Below, one piece after another: positions 54,658-63,990 of a DNA stretch of 64,000 nt (positions within the stretch are counted from its first letter, which is position 1; each line of letters starts with the position of its first letter). The notes under the pieces were generated by a model that searched no databases, was not told the origin of the DNA, and worked only from the letters and a program-made list of their open reading frames with translations. Source of the stretch: Loktanella sp. 3ANDIMAR09 (GTDB taxonomy: Bacteria; Pseudomonadota; Alphaproteobacteria; Rhodobacterales; Rhodobacteraceae); assembly GCF_001420005.1 (NCBI RefSeq), contig NZ_LJAK01000003.1, positions 248,001-312,000 of the forward strand, read 5' to 3'. A program made the translations under genes and the position numbers.

Positions 54658-56280
54658 ATGGCCCGCCGTGCACTCCTGGCGAATTTCGCCGATTCCATCG
54701 CCCTGACAGATCCCAGTGCGCCGCTGAACGCAGGCCGCATCCGGATCGAGGTGCTGTCGGGACTGACCGTGGCCCTCGCATTGGTGCCAGAGGCGGTGGC
54801 CTTTGCCTTTGTCGCAGGCGTGCCGCCGCTGGTGGGCCTTTACGCCGCGTTCATCGTGGGGCTGGTGACGGCGCTGATCGGTGGGCGTCCGGGGATGATT
54901 TCCGGGGCGACGGGCGCGCTGGCCGTGGTCATGGTCAGCCTCGTTGCCGTCCACGGCATCGAATACCTCTTTGCCACCGTCGTCCTGATGGGCTTGATCC
55001 AGCTGGTTGTGGGCATCATGCGCTGGGGGAAATTCATCCGTCTTGTCCCACACCCCGTCATGCTGGGCTTTGTGAACGGGCTGGCGATCGTGATTTTCAT
55101 GGCGCAGCTGTCGCAATTTCAGGTGCCCGGCACCGCCGTCGCGACCGGACATGGCATGTCGGGTGGTGAATGGCTGTCTGGCCTGCCGCTGATCATCATG
55201 CTGGTCCTGACGTTCCTGACCATGGCGATCATCTGGCTCATGCCCAAGATCACCAGTTTTGTCCCCGCCCCGCTGGCCGGGATCGGGATCGTCGCCGCCA
55301 TCGTGATCCTGTTCGGCGTGGATACACCCGTAGTCGGCGACCTTGCATCCATCGAGGGCGGCCTGCCGCCGTTCCATATCCCCCAGGTGCCGTTCACGCT
55401 GGAAACCTTGCAGATCATCCTGCCCTACGCGCTGATCCTCGCGGCCATCGGCCTGATCGAAAGCTTGCTGACGCTGAACCTGGTGGGCGAGATGACCAAC
55501 CAGCGCGGCGGCGCAAGCCAGGAATGCATCGCCCAGGGGGCGGCCAACACGATCACCGGTTTCTTTGGCGGCATGGGCGGTTGCGCGATGATCGGTCAGT
55601 CGATGATCAACGTGAAATCGGGTGGCCGGACACGGATCGCGGGCATCGCCGCGGCGCTGTTCCTGCTGGCCTTCATCCTGTTTGCATCCGGTCTGATCGC
55701 ACGGATCCCGCTGGCCGCACTCGTGGGCGTGATGTTCATGGTCGTGATCGGAACCTTTGCCTGGAACAGCTTTACCATCATGCGCAAGGTGCCCAAATCC
55801 GACGCCTTCGTCATCGTGCTTGTGACGGTTGTCACTGTCATGACCGACCTCGCCACCGCCGTTCTGGTCGGTGTCGTGGTCTCCGCGCTGGTCTATGCCT
55901 GGGGCAACGCCAGCCGCATCTACGCCAGCACCTACACCACGCCCGAAGGTGCCAAGGTCTACCAGATCCAGGGGCCGCTGTTCTTTGGCTCTGCCGAAGG
56001 ATTCTCCGAACTCTTTAAACCAGAAGAGGACCCCGGCTTGGTGATTGTCGATTTCGAAAACAGCCGTGTCGTTGACCAGTCCGCGCTTCAGGCGATCGAG
56101 GCTGTCGCCGCGAAATACAACGCGGCAGGCAAACATATCCAGCTGCGCCACCTCAGCCGCGACTGCCATCGCTTGCTGTCAAAGGCGGGTCACCTGATGG
56201 TCGACAGCGACGATGACCCCGATTACGCGCTGGCCGTCGATTATTCGGTGCGCACGGGCATTTTCGGCGCGGGCCACTGA
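54658..56280 (+). CDS. SulP family anion transporter with STAS domain
   Basis: A 540-residue inner-membrane transporter. The SulP helices run from about residue 30 to 425, beginning with EVLSGLTVALALVPEAVAFA and including the FVNGLAIVIFMAQL and TNQRGGASQECIAQG regions. A C-terminal STAS domain follows (about 435-525), with DFENSRVVDQSALQAIEAVA. Members carry sulfate, bicarbonate or other anions, so the substrate is open. Divergent from mtnP. Confidence 0.93.
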   Translation: MARRALLANFADSIALTDPSAPLNAGRIRIEVLSGLTVALALVPEAVAFAFVAGVPPLVGLYAAFIVGLVTALIGGRPGMISGATGALAVVMVSLVAVHGIEYLFATVVLMGLIQLVVGIMRWGKFIRLVPHPVMLGFVNGLAIVIFMAQLSQFQVPGTAVATGHGMSGGEWLSGLPLIIMLVLTFLTMAIIWLMPKITSFVPAPLAGIGIVAAIVILFGVDTPVVGDLASIEGGLPPFHIPQVPFTLETLQIILPYALILAAIGLIESLLTLNLVGEMTNQRGGASQECIAQGAANTITGFFGGMGGCAMIGQSMINVKSGGRTRIAGIAAALFLLAFILFASGLIARIPLAALVGVMFMVVIGTFAWNSFTIMRKVPKSDAFVIVLVTVVTVMTDLATAVLVGVVVSALVYAWGNASRIYASTYTTPEGAKVYQIQGPLFFGSAEGFSELFKPEEDPGLVIVDFENSRVVDQSALQAIEAVAAKYNAAGKHIQLRHLSRDCHRLLSKAGHLMVDSDDDPDYALAVDYSVRTGIFGAGH

Positions 56281-56299
56281 CCCGCGCCCGCCGTCCCGG

Positions 56300-56905
56300 T
56301 CATTCGCCGGGGCGGCCCATCTCGAACACGTTTTCCACCACTGAAAAATCGCGATAGCCCAACCGGCTGACCGGTCTGACTGCGGTGACGTCGAACATCC
56401 CGTCCTTGATGAATCGATCATCGATGTGAATGCCGACCACCTCGCCGAACACGGCATAGTTGGCGGCACCTTCCAGCTTGATGATCTGGCGCAATTCGCA
56501 TTCCAGCACGGCGGGGGCTGCTGCGACAAAGGGACAGTCGATGGTGGTGCACTGGCCCTTTTCCAGACCCGTCAGTTCAAATTCGTCGACATCCGCGCGC
56601 CAGCCGCCGGAACTGTGGTTCATCTGCTCCTTCAGGTCGAACGACACCACGTTGCAGGCAAACACGCCGGTGTCGTTGATATTGGCCAGCGAATCCTTGG
56701 TCCCCGGACGGTCGGGTTTCGCGCCCAGTGACGCGAACATCACCTGCGGCGGCGTATAGGCGACAGCATTGAAAAACGAATAGGGGGCCAGATTGTCCCG
56801 CCCATCCGCGCCGCGTGTCGAAATCCAGCCGATGGGGCGCGGGGTGACCAGCGCATTGAACGGGTTGTGCGGCAGGTCGTGGCCGTCTTTGGGGCGATAG
56901 AACAT
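56300..56905 (-). CDS. Flavin reductase family protein
   Basis: A 201-residue FMN-binding split-barrel protein. The start MFYRPKDGHDLPHNPFNALV and the segments PRPIGWISTRGADG and NLAPYSFFNAVAYTPPQVMF are typical of the flavin reductase-like/DIM6-NTAB group. It probably reduces or binds FMN; a partner oxygenase is not visible. Convergent with sulP (19-base gap) and divergent from the acetyltransferase gene. Confidence 0.9.
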   Translation of the reverse strand: MFYRPKDGHDLPHNPFNALVTPRPIGWISTRGADGRDNLAPYSFFNAVAYTPPQVMFASLGAKPDRPGTKDSLANINDTGVFACNVVSFDLKEQMNHSSGGWRADVDEFELTGLEKGQCTTIDCPFVAAAPAVLECELRQIIKLEGAANYAVFGEVVGIHIDDRFIKDGMFDVTAVRPVSRLGYRDFSVVENVFEMGRPGE

Positions 56906-56979
56906 GGCGGTCTCTTTCCTATGGGTGCGATGAAGTTTAGCCTGCCCAAAAGGCACGACCAGAGCAGAAGACGAACAGC

Positions 56980-57477
56980 ATGGATATCACCACCGCACAA
57001 GAGCGGCCCGACGACTACTGGGAGGTCGAGGCTCTCTATGACCTCTGCTTTGCGCCCGGTCGGACCGCCCTGTCGTCCTATCGCCTGCGGGATGGCGTCG
57101 ATCCCGTGGCGCAGCTCTGCCTTGTCGCCCGCGATGCCTATGGGCAGGTCGCGGGCGCGATCCGTCACTGGCCCGTCTGCGTGGGCGGTCATCCGGCCGT
57201 CTTGCTGGGCCCCGTGGCCGTGCACCCCACCCATCAGGGCGAAGGCATCGCGGCCCTGCTGATCTGGCGCTGTCTGGAAATCGCAGCCAAGGCGGGTCAT
57301 CCGCGCATGATGCTGGTCGGTGACGAACCCTACTATGGCCGTTTCGGATTTCGCCGCCTGGCCGATGTAACCATGCCGCCGCCCACCAACCCCGACCGCG
57401 TCCTGGGGATCGCCCTGCGGCGCGGTGGCTGGGACGGCGTGACAGGGTCGGTGACCCCGGCCACAGATTGCAAATGA
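56980..57477 (+). CDS. GNAT acetyltransferase, YhbS-like
   Basis: A 165-residue N-acetyltransferase. The acetyl-CoA site is AVLLGPVAVHPTHQGEGIAA, followed by GHPRMMLVGDEPYYGRFGFR, the YhbS-type block. The substrate is unknown. Precedes the EcsC gene by 42 bases on the same strand. Confidence 0.9.
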   Translation: MDITTAQERPDDYWEVEALYDLCFAPGRTALSSYRLRDGVDPVAQLCLVARDAYGQVAGAIRHWPVCVGGHPAVLLGPVAVHPTHQGEGIAALLIWRCLEIAAKAGHPRMMLVGDEPYYGRFGFRRLADVTMPPPTNPDRVLGIALRRGGWDGVTGSVTPATDCK

Positions 57478-57519
57478 CCGCGCCGCGCATATCTGTGTGA
57501 CAGCGCTGCGGAGGCTGAC

Positions 57520-58308
57520 ATGACCGACCCCGACACCACGACAGACGATCACCTGCCCCTTACGCCCGCGGTCGAGGACCGCATCCGCGCGCTGGCACAC
57601 CGCCAGCGCCGGGCCAATGGCCTGATGATGCGGGCGATCAATTTCGTGGGCGGGCAGGTGGATGATACGCTCAAACTGCTGCCTGCCGGTGCGCGCGGCC
57701 AGATCGACACTGCCGTGCGCGCGGCACTGGAACGCAGTTTCGACATTGCCGCCAGATCACGCGAAGGGGCCGCCGGTCAGGCCGTCCAATCCGATGCCGC
57801 CCACAAGGCGATGGCGACCCTGTCTGGGGCCATCGGCGGCTTTGGCGGGTTGCCCACGGCGCTGGCGGAATTGCCCGTGGCCACCACGATGATCTTTCGT
57901 GCGGTGCAGGGTGTCGCCGCGCAATACGGCGAGGACCCGACCAGCGTGCAGACCCGCATGGATTGTCTGGCCGTCTTTGGTGCCGGCAGCGCCGAGGGCG
58001 AAAGCATCGACACCGCCTTTATCGGGGCGCGGCTGGGGCTGACGGGGGCCGCGGTGCATGGCCTGATCGGTCGTGTCGCCCCGCGTTTCGCAACCCTGCT
58101 GACGCAGAAACTGGCGACACAGGCCGTCCCGATCCTGGGGGCTGCCGCCGGGGCCGGGACCAACTATGCCTTTACCCAGTATTTCGTCGAAATGGCCCAT
58201 GTGCATTTCGGCCTGCGCCAACTGTCGCGCCGCCACGGCGAAGACGCCGTGCTGACCCTGTTTCACGCCACGCTCAGCGACGCGCGCCCGCCCGCCAAAA
58301 CCGCCTAA
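57520..58308 (+). CDS. EcsC family protein
   Basis: A 262-residue protein of the EcsC family, named after a Bacillus subtilis protein encoded with an ABC exporter; function is not known. It shows VEDRIRALAHRQRRANGLMM, a Gly-rich region (LSGAIGGFGGLPTALAELPV) and a hydrophobic stretch near residues 165-215 but no clear export signal. Its TAA overlaps the TAG of ptsP on the other strand. Possibly co-transcribed with the acetyltransferase gene. Confidence 0.87.
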   Translation: MTDPDTTTDDHLPLTPAVEDRIRALAHRQRRANGLMMRAINFVGGQVDDTLKLLPAGARGQIDTAVRAALERSFDIAARSREGAAGQAVQSDAAHKAMATLSGAIGGFGGLPTALAELPVATTMIFRAVQGVAAQYGEDPTSVQTRMDCLAVFGAGSAEGESIDTAFIGARLGLTGAAVHGLIGRVAPRFATLLTQKLATQAVPILGAAAGAGTNYAFTQYFVEMAHVHFGLRQLSRRHGEDAVLTLFHATLSDARPPAKTA

Positions 58309-60548
58309 AGCCGGTTTTTCAGATATCTGCTGACGGCGTCGCGTGCGGACAGATCACCCTTGGCCCATGCGTCATCCATGGCGGCCCGCACCTCGGTCAG
58401 ATCGACACGGCGCAGCAGGTGTTTCACGGGGCCGACCGATGCAGGCCGCATCGACAGCGACCGGAACCCGCAAGCCGCAAGGCAGACTGCCTCCAGCGGG
58501 CGGCCCGCATCCTCGCCGCAGAACGACAGGTGGGTGCCCGCATCGGCGCAGCGCTTGACGACCATTTGCAGGAACGTCAGGAAACTGTGGTTCAGCGTGT
58601 CATAGCGACGCCGCACCCGTTCGTTTTCGCGGTCAGCCGCATAGAAAAACTGTTTCAGGTCGTTGCCCCCGACCGAGATGAAATCGACCTCCTTGAAAAA
58701 CGCATCCGGGGCAAAGCCCAGCGACGGCGTTTCCAGCATGGCGCCCACATTCAGCGGCGCGGGCAGGGGGTTGCCCAGGATCTTTTCGCGGGCCAGCACC
58801 TTGTCCAGCTCGGCCCGTGCCGCGCGGTATTCCGACAGCAGCGTGATGAAGGGGAACATCACCGTCAGCGGCCCGCCGTTTGCGGCCCGCACCAGCGCCT
58901 GCAACTGCATCCGCAGGATGCCAGGCTTGTCCAGTCCGACCCGGATCGCACGCCAGCCCATCGCGGGGTTGGGTTCGTCGTTGGGTTTCATGTAGGGCAG
59001 GACCTTGTCCGACCCGATATCCAGCGTCCGGAATGCGATCGGTTTGCCACCCGAGGCCTTCATCACCCGCGCATATAGCGCCGACAGCTCTGACCGCTTG
59101 GGCATGTGGCTGCGGATCAGGAATTGCAGCTCCGTGCGAAACAGGCCCACACCCAAGGCACCCGACCCTTCGAGTGACGGCAGGTCCGCCAGCAGGCCCG
59201 CGTTCATGTAAAGCCCCAGTTTCGTGCCGCATTGCGTCAGCGCCGGTTCGTCCCGAATCGACGCATAGCGTTCCTGCGCGCGCGTCTGCATCGCCAGCTT
59301 GTCGCGGAACGCGGCGTGCACGGCTTCGTCAGGACGCAGGTGCACGACGCCCTGATCGCCGTCCACCAGGATGGGGTCGCCGTTCAGCGCCTCGGTGGTA
59401 ATGCCCTTGGCGTTGATGACCAGCGGGATCGCCCAGGCGCGGGCGACAACCGTGGCATGACTGCCCACAGAGCCTTCTTCCAACACGATGCCGCGCAGCT
59501 TCTTGCCATAGTCCAGCAGCTCTCCGGGGCCGATGTTGCGCGCCACCAGGATCGGATTGTCGGGCATATCGGCACCGGTGTCCTTGCCCTGTCCGGTCAG
59601 GATCCGCAGCAGGCGGTTCGACAGGTCGTCCAGATCGTTCAGACGCTCGCGCATATAGGCGTCACCGGCCTGGTTCAGCCGGGTCCGGGCCAGCGATTGT
59701 TCCTTTTCCACCGCGGCCTCTGCGGTCAGGCCGTTGCTGATGTCGGCTTCCATCCGGCGCATCCAGCTGCGCGAATTGGCGAACATGCGGTAGGCCTCGA
59801 AAATCTCCAGCTGGTCCGTCGTCATCTGGCGATTGCCCGACAACAGCGCATCGACCGACGACCGCAGTTCCTCGACCGCGTCGCGCAGACGTTGCAGTTC
59901 CAGATCGGGATCGTCCGAGATCGGGTTGGTGACGACCACCCGCGCCTCGTGCAGGAACACATTGCCGGACGAGGCACCTTCTTGTGCGATCGACCCGCGG
60001 AACAGCACCGGGTTCTGGTGCCGCGCGGACAGGGCCGCACCTTCGCCGACGAATGCGCCAAGTTCGGTCATTTCAGCCAGCACCATGGCCACGACTTCCA
60101 GCGCGTAAACCTCGTCGGCACTGAATTCGCGGGCGTCCTTGGACTGCACGACCAGCACGCCCAGCGCATCGCCCAGCCGCTGAATGGGCACGCCGCAGAA
60201 CGATGAATATCGTTCTTCTCCGGTTTCGGGCATATAACGGAAACCGCGCGCGCTGGGGGCGTCGGCGGCATTGATGACCCGCCGGGTCCGCGCCACGCGA
60301 CCCACCAGACCCTCGCCCAGCCGCAGCCGGGTCTTGTGCACTGATTCCTCGGCCAGACCCTGCGTGGCGCACAGTTCCAGCGTTTCGTTGTCCCGGAACA
60401 GATAGATCGAACAGACCTCGGTCTGCATCGAACTGGCGATCAGGCCGACGATCTTGTCCAGCCGCTCTTGTCCCTCGCCACCCTCGGCCAGCGCATGACG
60501 CAACCGTTCCAGCAGCTTGCGGCTCTCTGATTCAACGCGCTCCGGCAT
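58305..60548 (-). CDS. ptsP: Nitrogen PTS phosphoenolpyruvate-protein phosphotransferase
   Basis: A 747-residue enzyme I-Ntr. Domain order: GAF sensor (about 20-155, EVCSIYLFRDNETLELCATQ), enzyme I N-terminal helical region, phospho-histidine swivel with GSVGSHATVVARAWAIP, and the PEP-binding TIM barrel ending with the active cysteine in LSFCGEDAGRPLE. The GAF domain in E. coli PtsP senses glutamine and 2-oxoglutarate. NPr and EIIA-Ntr genes are elsewhere. The ATG at 60548 was chosen over one five codons earlier. Confidence 0.96.
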   Translation of the reverse strand: MPERVESESRKLLERLRHALAEGGEGQERLDKIVGLIASSMQTEVCSIYLFRDNETLELCATQGLAEESVHKTRLRLGEGLVGRVARTRRVINAADAPSARGFRYMPETGEERYSSFCGVPIQRLGDALGVLVVQSKDAREFSADEVYALEVVAMVLAEMTELGAFVGEGAALSARHQNPVLFRGSIAQEGASSGNVFLHEARVVVTNPISDDPDLELQRLRDAVEELRSSVDALLSGNRQMTTDQLEIFEAYRMFANSRSWMRRMEADISNGLTAEAAVEKEQSLARTRLNQAGDAYMRERLNDLDDLSNRLLRILTGQGKDTGADMPDNPILVARNIGPGELLDYGKKLRGIVLEEGSVGSHATVVARAWAIPLVINAKGITTEALNGDPILVDGDQGVVHLRPDEAVHAAFRDKLAMQTRAQERYASIRDEPALTQCGTKLGLYMNAGLLADLPSLEGSGALGVGLFRTELQFLIRSHMPKRSELSALYARVMKASGGKPIAFRTLDIGSDKVLPYMKPNDEPNPAMGWRAIRVGLDKPGILRMQLQALVRAANGGPLTVMFPFITLLSEYRAARAELDKVLAREKILGNPLPAPLNVGAMLETPSLGFAPDAFFKEVDFISVGGNDLKQFFYAADRENERVRRRYDTLNHSFLTFLQMVVKRCADAGTHLSFCGEDAGRPLEAVCLAACGFRSLSMRPASVGPVKHLLRRVDLTEVRAAMDDAWAKGDLSARDAVSRYLKNRL

Positions 60549-60684
60549 GCAGCCCCCAAACAAATTCGGACCACCTATAGGCGATTGCGTGGGGGCGGGG
60601 GAAGGTCAAAGGTCCGGCACATCCCGGCTCTGCCAGCGCTTTGGGCGAATCCCGCCGCCGGGGCCGGGCGAACAGGCAGTTGTG

Positions 60685-61509
60685 TCACCGCGGATCGCGC
60701 GCCTGCATCCACAGCCAGGGCGTCGGTCCCATGCGCCATTCCCACAGGCACAACAGACGGTCGAGGTCGGACAGCTGTTCCATCCAGTCGGGCAGGGCGG
60801 CCGTGTCGGCGCTGCGTCCGATCCGCTGCACGCGGTGGGTCGGCGCGAAACGCTGCGTCATCTCGTCCGTGAGGCCGGGGGTGAAACACTCATGCACCTC
60901 GACCAGGATATCGGCATGGATCAGCGCGGGCGCCCGTTCAGGGTCCAGCAGCACCGCCTCGGCCCCTTCGATATCGCACAGGATCAGCGTGCGCTGGTCT
61001 GCACAGACAGCTAGGTCGGCATGGTCCAGCGTGCCGTGAATGGTCACCCGCCCGTCGACCCCGTTGCGCCGGGCCAGCGCAGCACAGGCGGCCCGTGCCT
61101 CGGGATTGCTGTCGCAGGCCATGATGCGCGTATCGGGCATGCGCCGCGCAAGGCCGACTGCGTAATATCCCTCTGCACAGCCCACATCGACAACCAGCGG
61201 ATAGGCCCCTGCGATGATCTGCTCGAACACCGGCGCAAGGGATGCCTCGTAGCACCCGATCAGACGCGCCACGCCTGCGCCTTCGGTGGCCGGGGTGTCA
61301 TAGATCAGCCCTTTGAATGGACCGGACAGCACGTTGCACCCGTTGCGGGCGGTCAGCGTGTTCTGGATCAGTCTTGCGCGCCATTTCGCCAGATGCCGCA
61401 ACGCCTGTTCCAGACGTCCCGCGTCAGGAGGACCATCCAGCAACGCCAGCACGTCAAGGGTGACCGCCTGTGTCAGCGCGCTGGGTTTTTCCGATCTGCC
61501 GTTCGGCAT
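60685..61509 (-). CDS. Class I SAM-dependent methyltransferase
   Basis: A 274-residue protein with an N-terminal helical part (1-85) and a Rossmann methyltransferase core: motif I PLVVDVGCAEGYYAVGLARR, acidic residue in IMACDSNPEA, and a later LILCDIEGAEAVLLD. This last pattern recalls FkbM-type enzymes, where an acidic residue sits in DIEG. The substrate is unknown. Lies between the lysC terminator and ptsP. Confidence 0.82.
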   Translation of the reverse strand: MPNGRSEKPSALTQAVTLDVLALLDGPPDAGRLEQALRHLAKWRARLIQNTLTARNGCNVLSGPFKGLIYDTPATEGAGVARLIGCYEASLAPVFEQIIAGAYPLVVDVGCAEGYYAVGLARRMPDTRIMACDSNPEARAACAALARRNGVDGRVTIHGTLDHADLAVCADQRTLILCDIEGAEAVLLDPERAPALIHADILVEVHECFTPGLTDEMTQRFAPTHRVQRIGRSADTAALPDWMEQLSDLDRLLCLWEWRMGPTPWLWMQARDPR

Positions 61510-61573
61510 GCCGCCCCCTGCCTGTTCCCGATCCGTCGCGTGGCAGGGTCGCCGATCACACAGCGCAAGGCAA

Positions 61574-61609
61574 AGAAAAACGCGCCGCGATCCCCCGATC
61601 GCGGCGCGT
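61574..61609 (-). terminator. Rho-independent terminator of lysC
   Basis: A perfect 13-bp stem, ACGCGCCGCGATC (61580-61592) with GATCGCGGCGCGT (61597-61609), 4-base loop, followed on the minus strand by TTTTCTTT. It lies 25 bases past the lysC stop, one of the strongest terminators in the window. Confidence 0.92.
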
Positions 61610-61634
61610 CATCTGCAAATCCGGCGCTGATGGC

Positions 61635-62873
61635 TCAGGCGGCCTTTTCCAGCTCGAACGCATCATGCAGCGCCTGCACGGCCAGTTCCATGTACTTGCG
61701 GTCGATCAGAACGCTGACCTTGATTTCCGAGGTCGTGATGACCTTGATGTTGATGCCTTCGTCGCGCAGCGTCGCGAACATCTTGGCCGCGACACCGGCG
61801 TGGGACCGCATGCCGATGCCCACGATGCTGACCTTGGCGACGCCTTCGTCGGCGACCAGATCGTGGAAATTGATCGACCCTGACGCCTTGGCGTCTTCCA
61901 TCGCCTTTTGTGCGCGTTTCACCTGGTCAAAGGGGCAGGAGAACGTCATGTCCGTGCGCCCTTCCTCCGAGATGTTCTGCACGATCATGTCGACGTTCAC
62001 ACCGGCATCAGCCAGCGGGCCAAAGATGGCGGCGGCGATACCGGGGCGGTCGGCGACCGAAATCAGGGTCATCTTTGCCTCGTCACGGGAATAGGCCACA
62101 CCGGCCACGACGTTGTTTTCCATTATGTCCTCCTCGGCGCACACCAGCGTGCCCGCATTGTCTGATGGTTCTTCGAAACTGGACAGCACCCGCAGTTTCA
62201 CGCGGTAGCGCATCGCCAGTTCGACCGAACGGGTCTGCAACACCTTGGCCCCCAGGGAGGCCAGTTCCAGCATTTCCTCGAACGCGATGCGGTCCAGTTT
62301 GCGCGCCTTGCTCGTGATGCGCGGGTCGGTGGTATAGACGCCGTCCACGTCCGTGTAGATATCGCAGCGTTCCGCACCGAATGCGGCGGCAAAGGCGACG
62401 GCGGTCGTGTCAGACCCGCCGCGCCCAAGCGTCGTGATCCGGCCTTCGGGGCTGATCCCCTGAAAACCTGCGACCACCGCGACCTTCATGCCGTCGGCGA
62501 ATTTCGCCTCGATGTTGTCGGTCGGGATCGCCTCGATCCGGGCGTTGGCATGCGCGGACGTCGTCTGCACCGGCACCTGCCAGCCCTGCCACGACCGTGC
62601 GGGAATATCCATTTCCTGCAACCGCAGCGCCATCAGACCGGCGGTGACGTTTTCGCCCGACGACACCACGGCATCATATTCGCGCGCGTCATACAGCGGG
62701 GACGTCTCGTTGACCCAGCCCACCAGCTCGTTCGTCTTGCCCGACATCGCCGACACCACGACGATCACGTTGTAGCCATTGGCCACCTCGCGTGCCACGC
62801 GTTTGGACGCCCGCGCGATGCGGTCAAGGTTTGCGACCGAAGTGCCGCCGAATTTCATCACGAGGGTGGGCAT
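61635..62873 (-). CDS. lysC: Aspartate kinase
   Basis: A 412-residue enzyme phosphorylating aspartate, first step to lysine, threonine and methionine. The N-terminal kinase domain starts MPTLVMKFGGTSVANLDRIA and has TLGRGGSDTTAVAFAAAFGA; two ACT regulatory domains fill about 260-412 (MTLISVADRPGIAAAIFGPL; VSIVGIGMRSHAGVAAKMFA), implying feedback control by end products. No lysine riboswitch is seen in the 69-base leader. Confidence 0.97.
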   Translation of the reverse strand: MPTLVMKFGGTSVANLDRIARASKRVAREVANGYNVIVVVSAMSGKTNELVGWVNETSPLYDAREYDAVVSSGENVTAGLMALRLQEMDIPARSWQGWQVPVQTTSAHANARIEAIPTDNIEAKFADGMKVAVVAGFQGISPEGRITTLGRGGSDTTAVAFAAAFGAERCDIYTDVDGVYTTDPRITSKARKLDRIAFEEMLELASLGAKVLQTRSVELAMRYRVKLRVLSSFEEPSDNAGTLVCAEEDIMENNVVAGVAYSRDEAKMTLISVADRPGIAAAIFGPLADAGVNVDMIVQNISEEGRTDMTFSCPFDQVKRAQKAMEDAKASGSINFHDLVADEGVAKVSIVGIGMRSHAGVAAKMFATLRDEGINIKVITTSEIKVSVLIDRKYMELAVQALHDAFELEKAA

Positions 62874-62942
62874 GTCTGGTCCCCATTCTGTTCCGACAGG
62901 CGCTTTAAGCCAGCACCGGCCCAAGGGCAATGCGTATCGCCG

Positions 62943-63590
62943 TCAAACCGGGTGGGTTTGGCCGTCCCAGGTCAGAAATTCGCCCGTCGTGGCCAGCGAC
63001 AGCGCGGCAAAGCGTCTGATCAATCCGGCAGCGGACGCCTCTGGCGTGATCGCCGCCGTGGCCCCGCCCATGTCGGTCTGCACCCAACCGGGGTGATAGA
63101 TGCCGACGGCGATCCCCTTTGGGGCCAGGTCATGCGCCAGGTTGCGGCCAAGGTTCAGCGCCGCGGCCTTGGATGCGCGGTAGGCATAGCGGCCGCCGTT
63201 GGCCAGCGTGTTCGATCCCAGTTGCGACGAAATGATCACGATCTTGCCGCCCGCCCGGCGCAGATGCGGCAGCACGGCCTGCACCGTCAGAAACACACCC
63301 GTGACATTCACGGCAAAGGACTGCGCCCAGATGTCGGGGGAATATCCGTGATCCAGCGTCTCATCGCCGTCCAGTAGCACGCCCGCGTTGCACACCAGCA
63401 GATCCAGCCCACGGTCGCCCAGCGTGCCCGCCAGATCGCACTGGCTGTCCGGGTCGGTCACATCCAGCTGCACGAACGGTCCGTTTGCTGCGTCGCGATG
63501 CGTGCCCAGAACATCCCGGCCGTCCGCCAGCATCGCGTCCAGCAGGGCGCGCCCGATGCCGCGATTGGCCCCCGTGATCAATGTGGTCAT
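62943..63590 (-). CDS. Short-chain dehydrogenase/reductase
   Basis: A 215-residue NAD(P)-binding enzyme. Cofactor motif TGANRGIGRAL at residues 6-16, NAG at LLVCNAGVLL, catalytic Ser in IISSQLGS and the YAYRASKAA motif with Tyr and Lys. Substrate not assignable. It lies 69 bases before lysC and 13 bases after the DUF1178 gene, all on the minus strand. Confidence 0.92.
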   Translation of the reverse strand: MTTLITGANRGIGRALLDAMLADGRDVLGTHRDAANGPFVQLDVTDPDSQCDLAGTLGDRGLDLLVCNAGVLLDGDETLDHGYSPDIWAQSFAVNVTGVFLTVQAVLPHLRRAGGKIVIISSQLGSNTLANGGRYAYRASKAAALNLGRNLAHDLAPKGIAVGIYHPGWVQTDMGGATAAITPEASAAGLIRRFAALSLATTGEFLTWDGQTHPV

Positions 63591-63603
63591 GGCGTCGTCC
63601 CTT

Positions 63604-63990
63604 TTAGTTGGTTGATTTGCGCGACCGGAACGGCAGCGGCAGGACCGGCACCTCGTCCGCGATCAATGCGCGGACCTCTGCGCCCGTCGCCTCGCCGTAG
63701 ATGGGGCGTTCGGGGGCGCTGCCGTCATGCTGTGCGCGTGCCTCCTTGGCGAATGATCCACCGACATAGGTCGCCGTGCTCTCGACATGTTTCCGCAGCT
63801 TTTCCAGCGGGGCGGGGTCGGGGGCCTTGGCTTGCACCTTGGGCGCCATCAGCGCCTTTTTGACGCGGATGGACCCACAGGTCGGACAGGACAAATGTCC
63901 TGATCCGGACAGGCTGTCATAGGCTGCCGCATTGGCAAACCAACTGTCAAAGCTGTGGTCATTGTCGCAGATCAGACTGTAACGGATCAC
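63604..63990 (-). CDS. DUF1178 family protein
   Basis: A 128-residue protein starting at a GTG (MIRYSLICDNDHSFDSWFAN), the family's normal opening, near the window edge. A CPTCGS pair sits in SGHLSCPTCGSIRVKKALMA, and a Cys-x-x-x-His (CDNDH) near the N-terminus could complete a zinc site. The central part is Pro/Ala-rich. Function unknown; conserved in alpha- and betaproteobacteria. Confidence 0.9.
   Translation of the reverse strand: MIRYSLICDNDHSFDSWFANAAAYDSLSGSGHLSCPTCGSIRVKKALMAPKVQAKAPDPAPLEKLRKHVESTATYVGGSFAKEARAQHDGSAPERPIYGEATGAEVRALIADEVPVLPLPFRSRKSTN

Noticed and set aside
54652-56169. A 505-codon minus-strand frame very rich in His, Asp and Gln
   Set aside because: Antisense to the SulP transporter; the composition mirrors hydrophobic codons on the other strand. 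Not a metal-binding protein.
62874-62942. Lysine riboswitch before lysC
   Set aside because: The leader is only 69 bases and shows none of the conserved lysine-switch structure.
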